From the NCBI GenBank assembly GCA_019057795.1, contig JAHLWS010000080.1:59172-123171 (forward strand): a DNA stretch of 64,000 bases, written 5' to 3'. Below, piece by piece: positions 53,303-62,243 of this stretch. The DNA comes from Promethearchaeota archaeon. Its GTDB lineage: Archaea; Asgardarchaeota; Lokiarchaeia; Sigyniarchaeales; SOKP01. Every line of letters starts with the position of its first letter. The stretch's first letter is position 1. The translations under genes and the position numbers were made by a program. The notes beneath the pieces are model-generated. The model was not told the DNA's origin. It searched no databases and saw nothing but the letters and a program-made list of their open reading frames with translations.

Positions 53303-54157
53303 TCATGTAGGGAACTTAACTTTTTCTAAGGCTATTTCGAGATCTTTTTCTTTTTTAAGGAGCACTCCAAGGAATGGTATTCCATGCTTCAGTTCGTCTA
53401 AGCTTATTCCACTTTTCAATAAGACACCGATCCAATCCAGAAGTTCAGATGTCGAGGGCATTTTCCTTAGTTTTGTGATCGCTCTTAGCGCATAGAAATT
53501 TTTAAGGCACTGGTCTAAAAGGTTTTGTTTCAGATGTGGATAGTGAAGATTACAGATGTCTGCCATAAATTCTTTTGAAGGAAATTCTATCCAATGAAAC
53601 ACACATCTGCGTAAGAACGCGTCAGGAAGCTCTTTTTCATTATTTGAAGTAATAATAACTATAGGTCGAGTTTTAGCTTTAACAAATTCTTTGGTTTCTT
53701 TAACGTAAAATTCCATTACATCTAATTCTTGTAAAAGATCGTTTGGAAACTCGATATCTGCCTTATCGATCTCGTCGATAAGAAGAACGACTTGTTCCTC
53801 AGAGTCAAAAGCTTCCCCTAGCGGTCCATACATAATATAATCTTTAATATTGTTTACATTACGATCGTCGCTTCCAAATCGACTATCGTTTAATCTTTGG
53901 ACGGTATCGTACATGTAGCACCCATCGATTGCTTCCGTTGTGCTTTTTACATTCCATACGATTAATCGTTTTCCTAAAGATTCGGCAATAGCGTGAGATA
54001 ACAAAGTTTTTCCTGTACCGGGCTCACCCTTTACCAGTAATGGTCGAGCTAAGGCAATTGAAACGTTAACGATGTTTCTTAGTTGAGGATCAGCAATATA
54101 TTTGATCCTTTCAGTATTAACATCTCCTTTAAATTGATCAAATCCAGTATTACTCAT
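53303..54157 (-). CDS. MoxR-type AAA+ ATPase
   Basis: The 284-residue protein has Walker A VKGEPGTGKTLLSHAIAE, Walker B VLLIDEIDKAD, sensor IITSNNEKELPDAFLRRC with the Arg finger, and the MoxR-type lid. It works with the VWA protein downstream, as in other MoxR/VWA chaperone pairs. Upstream, an AT-rich TATATAAAAAT block at about 54288-54297 could be its promoter on the minus strand. Confidence 0.85.
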   Translation of the reverse strand: MSNTGFDQFKGDVNTERIKYIADPQLRNIVNVSIALARPLLVKGEPGTGKTLLSHAIAESLGKRLIVWNVKSTTEAIDGCYMYDTVQRLNDSRFGSDDRNVNNIKDYIMYGPLGEAFDSEEQVVLLIDEIDKADIEFPNDLLQELDVMEFYVKETKEFVKAKTRPIVIITSNNEKELPDAFLRRCVFHWIEFPSKEFMADICNLHYPHLKQNLLDQCLKNFYALRAITKLRKMPSTSELLDWIGVLLKSGISLDELKHGIPFLGVLLKKEKDLEIALEKVKFPT

Positions 54158-54345
54158 AATTAAATGAAATTAATATAGAATTAAATATTTTTTGACTATT
54201 TGTAAAAAATTTGGTTTTATTTTTAAAAAGTTAGCTTTCGAATTAATTTTCAACACCATCTAATAAAACTCGTTTCTTTATAGAGAAATATATAAAAATC
54301 TGTTTAAACGTTTTAGATAGGAATATTTGCACGAACATTGAACAA

Positions 54346-54365
54346 CCATAGCCTGAAGGCTATGG
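54346..54365 (-). repeat. Perfect hairpin at the right end of the tnpB gene
   Basis: CCATAGCC-TGAA-GGCTATGG forms an 8-bp perfect stem with a four-base loop, nine bases beyond the tnpB stop. In IS200/IS605 elements a subterminal palindrome at the right end marks the element and lies in the guide-RNA region. This is the likely equivalent. Confidence 0.6.
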
Positions 54366-54374
54366 ATTCGTAGG

Positions 54375-55562
54375 TTAGACTTTCAACACTACTGGATGGT
54401 TCAAGTATCCTCTATCCCCTATCCACTTGGATTTAGGGACTCCTTTTTGTAGAATGTTTCTTGAAGCGTTCACATCGGCGTTTAGAACAACCCCGCAATC
54501 TTTACAAATGTATAGTCCACGATACTTGCGATTTGACTTACGTACGACTCCACACGAAGAGCACGTTTGCGAAGTGTACTCTTCACCGGTTCTAATTACT
54601 TGAATTCCGACCATCTCAGATTTATATTCAATTTGTTGGACAAGTTTTAAAAACGGCGCGGAGACAAAGTTCTGGTTGTTTCTCTTCCCTATCGCGATCT
54701 TTTGCTTCCAACCTTCGTTATACCCGATGACAATCGTTCCAATATCGTTAGAAATGCAGTAATTGACTATTCTTCGAGATGTCTTATGAAAGAAATCTCT
54801 CATCTTGTTGTTTCGCTTTCGATGGAGCCTCAAGATGCGTCCTGTGACGTCCGTATCGTTGTATTTTTTCGCCATGGACTTGTATTTTGACAGTTGCTTG
54901 TTATAGAATTGATTGATCGACTTAACAACACCGCCTTTGATAATCAATGGCTTGTTTCCAACGTTATCTGACGCAGCTACGATGTTATTAAGTCCTAAAT
55001 CGATTCCCAAAGCGTTATTCTCGTTCAAGTGCAAGTCTTTTGGCTCGTAATCGTAGATTAATTCAATATTGTATCGATCTCCGAAAGGAACGATGCGAAC
55101 GCCTCTTACGCTTTTTAACGCGGTTTTTATTTTAGGAAAATCTAAGTTCTCCATCTTTTGCGTGAGTAGTACGTGCCCATTCTTTAGCCTACATTGTAAG
55201 GAAGTGAAATAGACTAAATTATGGCCGTTCTTACGCTTGTAACGAGGAAGCTTAGGTCTACCCTTAAATTTTAACCGTTCGCTTTTCCAAACCTTAATCG
55301 CTTTAAAGAAACTCTTGAAATTTCTATCTACTTGTTTTAATACTTGCTGTGGTGGATGAGAACCACACTTTTCCTGTAGTTTTTTATACGATTCGTGAGT
55401 TCTTAATAATTTCCATAACTCGTTATACCGAATCCAATGGCGATCCTTGAAAAACCTCTGTCGCACGGTATAGGTCGCTACATTGAACAAGTTCTTTGAA
55501 AGAAAAGTAATTTCGTCCAATAATTTTGAGCGTTTTAACTGAATTTGTTGAACGAGTTGCAT
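54375..55562 (-). mobile_element. tnpB: TnpB of an IS200/IS605-type element, intact
   Basis: The 395-residue protein has the split RuvC nuclease: D188 in GIDLGLNN, E283 in VIGYNEGW and D363 in NADVNASRN, with a zinc finger made of CSSCG and CKDCG between the last two. All catalytic residues are kept, so it should be an active RNA-guided nuclease of the Cas12 ancestor type. No tnpA was seen within the window, so it is a solitary tnpB. The guide RNA is expected to extend from the gene's 3' end, across the hairpin at 54346-54365. Start ATG at 55562. Confidence 0.9.
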
Positions 55563-55774
55563 TAATTATAACATTGAGTAATTCTTATTTAAAGAAATAG
55601 GGGTAGGATTATTAATTATTTACGCAAAATTCATCACATCCCTAAAGGAATGCGTTTTCTTTTGTTGAATTGATAAAACCAATTAAATAAGAATCACTAT
55701 TATTTAATATCAAAATTTTTTAAATGGTTTCAACAGAACTACACTTTTTTTATTTTTATAAAGGTGGGGGTATT

Positions 55775-56659
55775 ATGGTTGTTCAAATAGTTTATCACTG
55801 TAATAATGAGATATTAGAATGGAAATGGTCTTCAGACAGCGAATTAATGCCACAGCCTTTTTGGACTTCAATATTTTTAATTGACGGGTTATTAATTGAT
55901 GCAGGTGCTCCAGGAGGAGTAGACGATTTACGCAAATTTATAAAAACTCTTGATTCCGAGAATGTGATTGATAAGTGTGTAATTACACATAACCACGAAG
56001 ATCATTGTGGCGGGGGTCGTATGCTCCAAGAAGAATTTAACATTCCCGTTTTCGCTAGTAAGCTGGCTATTCCACTATTAATGAAAGAAAAAAACTATCC
56101 CGATTATCGTCAGATGACTTGGGGCGTAGACTACCAACCGTTTCAAGCTGAACTATTAAAAGATTCAATTAGTTCTAAATCAGGTAAATATATTTTTGAT
56201 ATAATAGATACACCTGGACATGCTCCTGAACTAATTAGTTTAATTGAACGAAAACAACAGTGGGCATTTATCAACGATGTAGTAATGCCAAAATATCGAA
56301 TGATATTTGGTAAATATACAGACATTCCCGAAGATATCTCTCTTATATTTCAATCAATTAAAAAATTGTATGATTTCACAAAGGGAATGGACAATTTGCT
56401 TCTCTTTACTACGGGGAAGGGTGTTTTTAAAGGCAGATCGTTTTTAAAAGATAGAATGGATGAAATTAATTCACTACATCTGAAAGCTCATAGATTTCAA
56501 AATGAAGCTAAACAAAAAGGACTTCTGGATAAGCAACTTTTAAGGTATGTCTTAAAAAAAATTTTTAAACGAGAAAATTTTGTAGGCACACTTACTCGAG
56601 GAGGATTATCGCACAAAAATTTAATTGAATCCTTGCTCGAATGGCCCATAGATTATTGA
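55775..56659 (+). CDS. Metallo-beta-lactamase fold protein
   Basis: The ATG at 55775 is preferred to the upstream 55724 because AAGGTGGGGG lies directly before it at 55761-55770. The product of about 294 residues has THNHEDHCGGG, a DTPGHAPELI histidine and an FINDVV aspartate, so the metal site is complete. The long C-terminal part after residue 200 is helical. The substrate is unknown. It is followed directly by a small minus-strand gene and then by the radical SAM locus. Confidence 0.8.
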   Translation: MVVQIVYHCNNEILEWKWSSDSELMPQPFWTSIFLIDGLLIDAGAPGGVDDLRKFIKTLDSENVIDKCVITHNHEDHCGGGRMLQEEFNIPVFASKLAIPLLMKEKNYPDYRQMTWGVDYQPFQAELLKDSISSKSGKYIFDIIDTPGHAPELISLIERKQQWAFINDVVMPKYRMIFGKYTDIPEDISLIFQSIKKLYDFTKGMDNLLLFTTGKGVFKGRSFLKDRMDEINSLHLKAHRFQNEAKQKGLLDKQLLRYVLKKIFKRENFVGTLTRGGLSHKNLIESLLEWPIDY

Positions 56660-56788
56660 TTATCCATTGAATTCCATAATGTTGATTAATTTCTCTCTAG
56701 TCCAATCGGGAGCCCGCCCATCGCATTGTAAAATCGATATGTTTTTGTAGAATCCATACCAAGCATGATGACAGAATCCTTCTGGCAT
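56660..56788 (-). CDS. Small Cys/His protein or C-terminal gene fragment, 42 residues
   Basis: The frame reads MPEGFCHHAWYGFYKNISIL, then CDGRAPDWTREKLINIMEF, with the stop immediately beside the stop of the MBL gene. The CHH-W-Y pattern has some resemblance to the TIGR04076 family of small Cys proteins; this is a weak match. An upstream TTG at 56803 is possible. No Shine-Dalgarno site was seen. It could be a real small protein or the end of a decayed gene. Confidence 0.4.
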   Translation of the reverse strand: MPEGFCHHAWYGFYKNISILQCDGRAPDWTREKLINIMEFNG

Positions 56789-56883
56789 ATAGCAATATTT
56801 CAACAGTTATGTATTTTGGATGGAAACATTTAATAATTTACTTAATAACTTATAATTTAATAAATTGAATCCAAATTAAAGAT

Positions 56884-57987
56884 ATGCCAAGCATTACTTC
56901 TCTAATATCTCAAAGAATTAAACCCTCTTGCGCTGTATGGGAAATTACATTAAAATGTAATAGTAATTGCATTCATTGTGGATCAAAAGCAGGAAAAACT
57001 CGTCTTGATGAACTGAATACCGAAGAATCTTTAAAATTAGTGAGGGAAATCCGTGATTGTGGTTATAAAGGAGTTGCTTTAATGGGAGGAGAACCATTAA
57101 TTAGAGAAGATTGGTACGAAATTGCCAGAGAAATTAAAAAAAATAAGCTAGAATTATCAATTGTTACTAACGGATTAACTTTAATTGATAACATTCAAAA
57201 ATTAAAAAGCCTAAAAGTTGACTGCGTATCGCTAAGTTTAGATGGAGGGTCGGCTAAAGTTCACGATTATCTTAGAGGTATTCCAGGAGCATTTGAAAAA
57301 ACATTAAATGCGATTAACAGGTTAAAAGAAGAAAAATTACCAGTCAGTGTTATTACAGCAGTAAGTAAAACTAATTTAAATGAACTAGATAAGATAAAAA
57401 AAATCTTATTAGATCGAAATATTGCTTGGCAAATCCAGATAGCAATCCCTATTGGACGCTTTCCAAGAGAATTAACGATTTCGAGAGAGGAATTTTACAC
57501 TGTAGCATTATTCATTGCTATAAATGTTAAAAAGTATTCTTATAAAAGATTGCCAGTTATTGGTGCCCATTGTTTCGGCCATTTTTCAAGGTTTGTACCA
57601 AATTTAGGGTTGGATCCATGGGTGGGATGCCAAGCGGGAAAATCAGTTTTAGGCATTCAGAGTAATGGAAATATTAAAGGATGTTTAACGCTCCCAGATG
57701 GATTTATCGAAGGAAATATTAGAATGCAGAGTTTGAAAACGATTTTAGAAAAGATAAGGTTGAAACAAAAACAGTTAAAAGGTTATTGTGTTGATTGTGA
57801 TTTGGCAAAATTATGTCGGGGAGGATGTTTGGGAACAGCCATAGCATTAAAAGAATTTGATGAGCCTTATTGTCTAAGAGCAATCGAAAATAAATTATTT
57901 TCATCGAAACAATTACCAATTAAAGGGAAATTGGATTCAACAATTTCAATATTAAAAAATATGTATCATAACTTAATATTCAAATAA
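56884..57987 (+). CDS. Radical SAM/SPASM peptide-maturase-like enzyme
   Basis: A 367-residue protein with the radical SAM cluster C25-x3-C29-x2-C32 (KCNSNCIHCGS), ALMGGEPLIRED and SLSLDGGSAKVHDYLRG. The C-terminal part has the textbook SPASM pattern: C-x12-G-x4-C in GCQAG...NIKGC, then C-x2-C-x5-C-x3-C in CVDCDLAKLCRGGC and a final Cys in PYCLRA. SPASM enzymes alter peptides (thioether, C-C or C-O crosslinks, epimerisation). It is followed after 34 bases by three related small peptide genes and a methyltransferase, which makes those peptides its likely substrates. Confidence 0.85.
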   Translation: MPSITSLISQRIKPSCAVWEITLKCNSNCIHCGSKAGKTRLDELNTEESLKLVREIRDCGYKGVALMGGEPLIREDWYEIAREIKKNKLELSIVTNGLTLIDNIQKLKSLKVDCVSLSLDGGSAKVHDYLRGIPGAFEKTLNAINRLKEEKLPVSVITAVSKTNLNELDKIKKILLDRNIAWQIQIAIPIGRFPRELTISREEFYTVALFIAINVKKYSYKRLPVIGAHCFGHFSRFVPNLGLDPWVGCQAGKSVLGIQSNGNIKGCLTLPDGFIEGNIRMQSLKTILEKIRLKQKQLKGYCVDCDLAKLCRGGCLGTAIALKEFDEPYCLRAIENKLFSSKQLPIKGKLDSTISILKNMYHNLIFK

Positions 57988-58021
57988 TCTGATAATAAAA
58001 TTTAATGGAGGTATCTTAAAA

Positions 58022-58270
58022 TTGTTAGGAAATTTTTTTCAATTATATAAAATCGGTAAAGAGTTAGGATTAAATAAGAAAGAAATTAATAGAATCTTTT
58101 TATTTGATGATAGCAGAAATCCATTGTTTTTCAAAATCCTAATGATAATCATATTTATTTTTTTGGGAGTTTTCGTTATTATATTAGGAATTGAAGCCTC
58201 AAGACATATTTATCCTGCTGGAACATTATATTCTACTGTAAAAATAAAGGATTTTAAAGCTAAAAAATGA
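58022..58270 (+). CDS. Small membrane peptide, radical-SAM-linked, copy 1
   Basis: An 82-residue peptide starting at TTG behind a GGAGGTATC site. The layout is: a charged, helical leader-like start with KIGKELGLNKKEINRIFLFD, one membrane helix (FKILMIIIFIFLGVFVIIL), then the conserved tail with YPAGTLYSTVKIKDFKAKK. There is no Cys, so thioether chemistry is excluded. It is nearly repeated in the two following genes. It might be a precursor peptide or a small membrane protein changed by the radical SAM enzyme. Confidence 0.75.
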   Translation: MLGNFFQLYKIGKELGLNKKEINRIFLFDDSRNPLFFKILMIIIFIFLGVFVIILGIEASRHIYPAGTLYSTVKIKDFKAKK

Positions 58271-58307
58271 AGATATAAAATTCAAATAAGGAGGGATTAT
58301 TTAGAAA

Positions 58308-58556
58308 ATGATGAAAGATATAATTCAGCTCTTTAAAATCGGTAAAGAGTTAGGATTAAATAAGAAAGAAATAAATAAAGTACTAATATTTGACAATAGT
58401 AAGGTTACTTTATTATACAAAAGCCTATTGATAATATCATTTATTTTTTTTGGTATCATAATAATAATATTAGGAATAGAAGCCTCTAGAAATACTTATG
58501 CAGCAGGGAGTTACTATTCTACTATTAGAATAAAAGATTTCAACGAAAGAAAGTAA
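58308..58556 (+). CDS. Small membrane peptide, radical-SAM-linked, copy 2
   Basis: An 82-residue paralogue of the peptide at 58022, starting ATG ATG behind AAGGAGGGA. Leader KIGKELGLNKKEINKVLIFD, membrane helix around LLIISFIFFGIIIIILGI, and tail TYAAGSYYSTIRIKDFNERK. The Tyr-x-x-Gly, YST and IKDF positions are conserved, while the residues between vary. The shared start and length with copies 1 and 3 show tandem duplication. Confidence 0.75.
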   Translation: MMKDIIQLFKIGKELGLNKKEINKVLIFDNSKVTLLYKSLLIISFIFFGIIIIILGIEASRNTYAAGSYYSTIRIKDFNERK

Positions 58557-58654
58557 ATTCAACAATTTTTTCTTAAAGAAATCATGAAATTTTAATCTGA
58601 TGGTAAAAATGTAAAAATTAAATTAACTTCAAAATTTGAGTGATTATTGAGAAA

Positions 58655-58903
58655 ATGATGAAAGATTTGATTCAACTACATAAAATCGGGAAAGAACTAG
58701 GATTATCTAAAAAAGAAGTAAACAAAGTTTTATTCTATGATAATTCTAAGAATAGCGTCATATTACTGATTATTTTAATTATAATTTTCTCTATTGTGGG
58801 CTATTTTATTGGATTATTTATTGAATCGGTAATAAGCAACACTTATCCTAGCGGAACAAAATATTCAACTGTAAAAATAAAAGACTTTGATAAAAAAAAA
58901 TGA
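58655..58903 (+). CDS. Small membrane peptide, radical-SAM-linked, copy 3
   Basis: An 82-residue paralogue when started at the ATG ATG at 58655, in line with copy 2; a GTG at 58640 would add five residues. Leader KIGKELGLSKKEVNKVLFYD, membrane helix (VILLIILIIIFSIVGYFIGL), tail TYPSGTKYSTVKIKDFDKKK. Its stop overlaps the start of the methyltransferase gene (ATGA), so translation of both is coupled. Confidence 0.75.
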   Translation: MMKDLIQLHKIGKELGLSKKEVNKVLFYDNSKNSVILLIILIIIFSIVGYFIGLFIESVISNTYPSGTKYSTVKIKDFDKKK

Positions 58904-60243
58904 AGCTTAATATTGGTTGCGGAAAAAAATACGATCCTGATTATTGTAATATTGATTTGTATGAAGATTTAGTGGCTGATAGATTGATGTCAGCTTTTAA
59001 CCTTGAATTTGATGACAATACTTGCGATGAAATTAAAGCGATTCACATAATTGAACACTTAAGTTTTTTTGAAACTATTTATGCTCTTAGTGAATTTTTT
59101 AGAGTATTAGAACCTCATGGGAAATTAATCCTTGAAACTCCTGATCTTAAGAAAACTTGTCAGCATTATTTAAAAGCAAACGGAGAACAGAAAAAAGAAA
59201 TATTGGGATGGTTTTTTGGAATACCTCATAAAGGATTACAGCACAAGATTTGTTTTCCTCCTTACTTATTAAGAGAACTATTATCCAATGCGGGGTTTAA
59301 AAATATTTCCACAGTATTCTATTATAACAATGAATCTATTCCTTCTGTTAGATTTAAGTGCTATAAACTTGATGAGGGTTATTCTCTTAAAATTTTTCAA
59401 ATTATAACAAAAATCCGAAAGACGATGCTCGTTAAGAATTATATTGATTTTACAGATTCGTTTATTATAAAAGAGCAAGAGGATTTAATAGCAAAATTTG
59501 CGCTAGAATTATTAAAATTAGAGAAAAACGATAAAAAAGAAAAAATCTTTGAAATATTAACTGATATTTCAATAAAGTCGCCTAAATTCACTAAATTCTT
59601 TTTAGAAGCAATCGAAAATAAAGATCTTCTTTCCGAGAAAGAAATAAAATTTATTCTTAAGACAGCTGAATTATTAATTGATTTGAATTTTCCTAATATT
59701 TTATTAAATTCTTTGAAAAAAGGACCACTTAAACCAGGAACCCAAAAAATTATTTTTTCTTCAATTGAATCGTTTGCTAAAAGTATTATAACGAAATTAA
59801 ATCAATTCGAAAAAGATCGGGACAAAATCACAGAAAAATTAAAAGATTTATCTGAACCTATTAAGGAAATTGAAATCAACTTTTTTTCTTACAACTTAAT
59901 TGAACAAAAATCGTTGGACTATTACTACAAAGGGATAAAAGCTTTTTACATAAAAAATTACAAGACAGCTCATAATAAATTTTTAGAAGCTATACGATTA
60001 TATAGGGACGATTTATTTTATTATTGGAATCTAGCGAAAGTTTTAACTAAATTAGAATTAGAAGATCAAGCGATAAAATTCTATAAATTAACATTGAGAT
60101 TTTTAAGGTTAAAAAAGATTCAATATAAAGACGAGATTAAACTTGATATTAAAAAAGAATTACACTGGGTAAGAAGTAAGCAAGGACCAACCCCTAAATT
60201 TGAACCCATAATCTCAATTGAAAAATATCGCAAGATTAATTAA
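58900..60243 (+). CDS. SAM-dependent methyltransferase with C-terminal TPR-like region
   Basis: A 447-residue protein. Residues 1-150 have a class I methyltransferase core opening MKLNIGCGKKYDPDYCNIDL, with AIHIIEHLSFFETIYALSEF and RVLEPHGKLILETPD. The rest is helical, ending in a TPR-like pair (SLDYYYKGIKAFYIKNYKTA, LFYYWNLAKVLTKLELEDQA). A TPR region next to a methyltransferase suits binding of a protein or peptide substrate. The four-base overlap with the third peptide gene suggests it acts on those peptides (inference). Confidence 0.8.
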   Translation: MKLNIGCGKKYDPDYCNIDLYEDLVADRLMSAFNLEFDDNTCDEIKAIHIIEHLSFFETIYALSEFFRVLEPHGKLILETPDLKKTCQHYLKANGEQKKEILGWFFGIPHKGLQHKICFPPYLLRELLSNAGFKNISTVFYYNNESIPSVRFKCYKLDEGYSLKIFQIITKIRKTMLVKNYIDFTDSFIIKEQEDLIAKFALELLKLEKNDKKEKIFEILTDISIKSPKFTKFFLEAIENKDLLSEKEIKFILKTAELLIDLNFPNILLNSLKKGPLKPGTQKIIFSSIESFAKSIITKLNQFEKDRDKITEKLKDLSEPIKEIEINFFSYNLIEQKSLDYYYKGIKAFYIKNYKTAHNKFLEAIRLYRDDLFYYWNLAKVLTKLELEDQAIKFYKLTLRFLRLKKIQYKDEIKLDIKKELHWVRSKQGPTPKFEPIISIEKYRKIN

Positions 60244-60393
60244 AGTCTAAAATTATTTTACAAAAAGTTTCCAAAGAAAGCAAATTTAAATTAAAAGATG
60301 AATGAGAATAAGAGAGTAGAATTATTCGTAGAAAACAATTTATTAATAATATAGAAATAGTTAAATTAAAGTTATTCGTTGTGTTTGTGAAAT

Positions 60394-61212
60394 TTAAAAT
60401 TCTTTTCTTTTAAGGGTTAAGAACGTTAATAACAAAAATAACAATGTATATAGTATCATAATTAAAATCCCCACTTCAATTGTTGGTGTAAGCCATCTTT
60501 TTACGGGAGGAAGGGTTTCGTCTGCGTAAGGCACCCAAACCCACCGTTCACCACCAAGCAACCCCCCTGGAATCATATGATTTATTAAATTTCCTACGTA
60601 AGATAAAGAAAAAATCGGTTCTATCTCTTGATTTATTGCGGTTAGTGTTTGCTCAAGAAGGGGAAATCCAATAAGAAATAATAAAATTACTATAATCGTT
60701 GTAAAATTTACTGTGGGCATTATGGAACTAAAAAATAATATTAAAACGCTTAGAGTAATTGCATATATTATAGCTATTCCAAGAGAAAGATACGATTCTG
60801 GGATTATAGTGTTATAAACAACCATTGAGGAGAAATTCATCGTTAAATAATAAATAATCACTAAAAGAATAATTATATTTAAATTAGCAACAAATTTTCC
60901 TAAGAATAATTTATATTTGTTAATTTTTGGAAACATGATATACCCCGTTTTCTTACTGAATTCTGAGCAAACAGTATCAGAGAAAAAGAAGCACGAAACG
61001 AATATAAGGAAAAATCTAAAATAGTCAATACCTTTTCGATAATAATTACCCTCATCAAAATGATAAGGATAAAAGAACGAAAATAAAAGGGCAAATAATA
61101 CAGTCGTAATATAAAAGAATAAAACCCTTTTCCATCGCAACCTAAATTCCAAAAAATAAGTTCTTAGGATTGGATTAAAAACTCCTTTATTATTTACTAT
61201 TTTTTTATTCAT
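60394..61212 (-). CDS. ABC transporter permease, six-helix type
   Basis: A 272-residue permease with six hydrophobic segments (for example FFYITTVLFALLFSFFYPYH, ILMILYTLLFLLLTFL) like ABC-2 exporters. It follows an ABC ATPase (61242-62243) by 29 bases on the same strand, together forming an exporter. A 97-base stretch (60575-60671) is identical to a second permease gene at the window edge. Located beside the radical SAM peptide locus, it may export the modified peptides, but the genes are on opposite strands. Confidence 0.8.
   Translation of the reverse strand: MNKKIVNNKGVFNPILRTYFLEFRLRWKRVLFFYITTVLFALLFSFFYPYHFDEGNYYRKGIDYFRFFLIFVSCFFFSDTVCSEFSKKTGYIMFPKINKYKLFLGKFVANLNIIILLVIIYYLTMNFSSMVVYNTIIPESYLSLGIAIIYAITLSVLILFFSSIMPTVNFTTIIVILLFLIGFPLLEQTLTAINQEIEPIFSLSYVGNLINHMIPGGLLGGERWVWVPYADETLPPVKRWLTPTIEVGILIMILYTLLFLLLTFLTLKRKEF
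60575..60671. repeat. 97-base identical repeat within permease gene, copy 1
   Basis: This segment is base-for-base identical to 63904-64000. It belongs to the coding region of the permease and shows that the second permease gene is a recent duplicate or was homogenised by gene conversion. The identity continues to the window edge, so its full length is unknown. Confidence 0.9.
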
Positions 61213-61241
61213 TTCTTATTTGATCTCGTTTTTACTTTTTC

Positions 61242-62243
61242 TTATTTAATCTTTTCTAAGTATAATTTCTCTAAAAGAGATGTTTTCGATTGTGAAAACG
61301 ATATTATTGTAAAATCTGAAGCAAAATCTTTACCTAAAATTTTAAAAATTTCCCCTTTCGATTCTGGGTTCCCGTCATAAAATATAACAAGTTCCTTGAT
61401 TGAGGGTTGGTATTGAACGGGTGATTTAAATATTATAGGATCTAAATTTTTATCCAAATACAACGCTAATTTTTCATTAAGTTTATTTATTACAAATTCA
61501 AGCTTTTCTAGAGGAATTGGATTGAGAAGTTGACAAATGATTTCATTTGTTTTTAATAATTTCTCCATATTTTCGATTCGATCAAATTTAATAATTTCTC
61601 CGTTGTTGATAAACGCAATTTTATCGCAAACTTCTGATATCTCACGTAGCATATGCGATGCTATAAAGATCGTTTTATTTTGTTCTTTGAAGGTTTTTAA
61701 ATATTGTCTAATTTTTATTCTAGCTTTTGGATCTAATCCTGTTTGAGGTTCGTCTAAGAAAATAATCTCCGGATCGTGAAAAATGGCTTGAATAAATCCC
61801 AGTTTTTGCTTCATGCCCTTTGAAAAAGTTTTAATTCTTTTTTTTTTCCAATTAATTAAATTAAAATGAGAAAGTAATTCATCGATTCGTTGATTTATTT
61901 TTTCTTTAGGATAGTTGTGAAGTTTAGCGTAATGTTTTAATAAAACATTAGGATTTGAATCGTAGAATACGGGAATATCGATTAAAAAGCCCATTGAGAT
62001 TAGGTCTTGCGAATTTACGCTTATATCTTGTAGAATATTCCTATTATTTTTTATTGAGATATTACCGGTAGTGGGTCTTAATAGTTTTGCAATAAGTTTT
62101 ATAGTTGTTGTTTTGCCCGCCCCATTTGGACCGACAAACCCAATGGTTTCTCCTTTGTGAACTTCAAGATTTAAATTTTTTACTGCAAAATTTTTTCCAA
62201 ACTTTTTGCTTAGATTATTTGTCTTTAGTATTATCTCAGTCAA
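61242..62243 (-). CDS. ABC transporter ATP-binding protein
   Basis: A 333-residue ATPase with Walker A FVGPNGAGKTTTIKLIA, signature-type FSKGMKQKLGFIQA, Walker B IIFLDEPQTGLD, and an H-loop IASHM. The C-terminal 110 residues form an extra domain of DUF4162-like exporters. The start is TTG at 62243. It is one transcriptional unit with the permease. Antimicrobial-peptide or lipid export is the typical role of this group; the substrate is not known. Confidence 0.85.
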   Translation of the reverse strand: MTEIILKTNNLSKKFGKNFAVKNLNLEVHKGETIGFVGPNGAGKTTTIKLIAKLLRPTTGNISIKNNRNILQDISVNSQDLISMGFLIDIPVFYDSNPNVLLKHYAKLHNYPKEKINQRIDELLSHFNLINWKKKRIKTFSKGMKQKLGFIQAIFHDPEIIFLDEPQTGLDPKARIKIRQYLKTFKEQNKTIFIASHMLREISEVCDKIAFINNGEIIKFDRIENMEKLLKTNEIICQLLNPIPLEKLEFVINKLNEKLALYLDKNLDPIIFKSPVQYQPSIKELVIFYDGNPESKGEIFKILGKDFASDFTIISFSQSKTSLLEKLYLEKIK

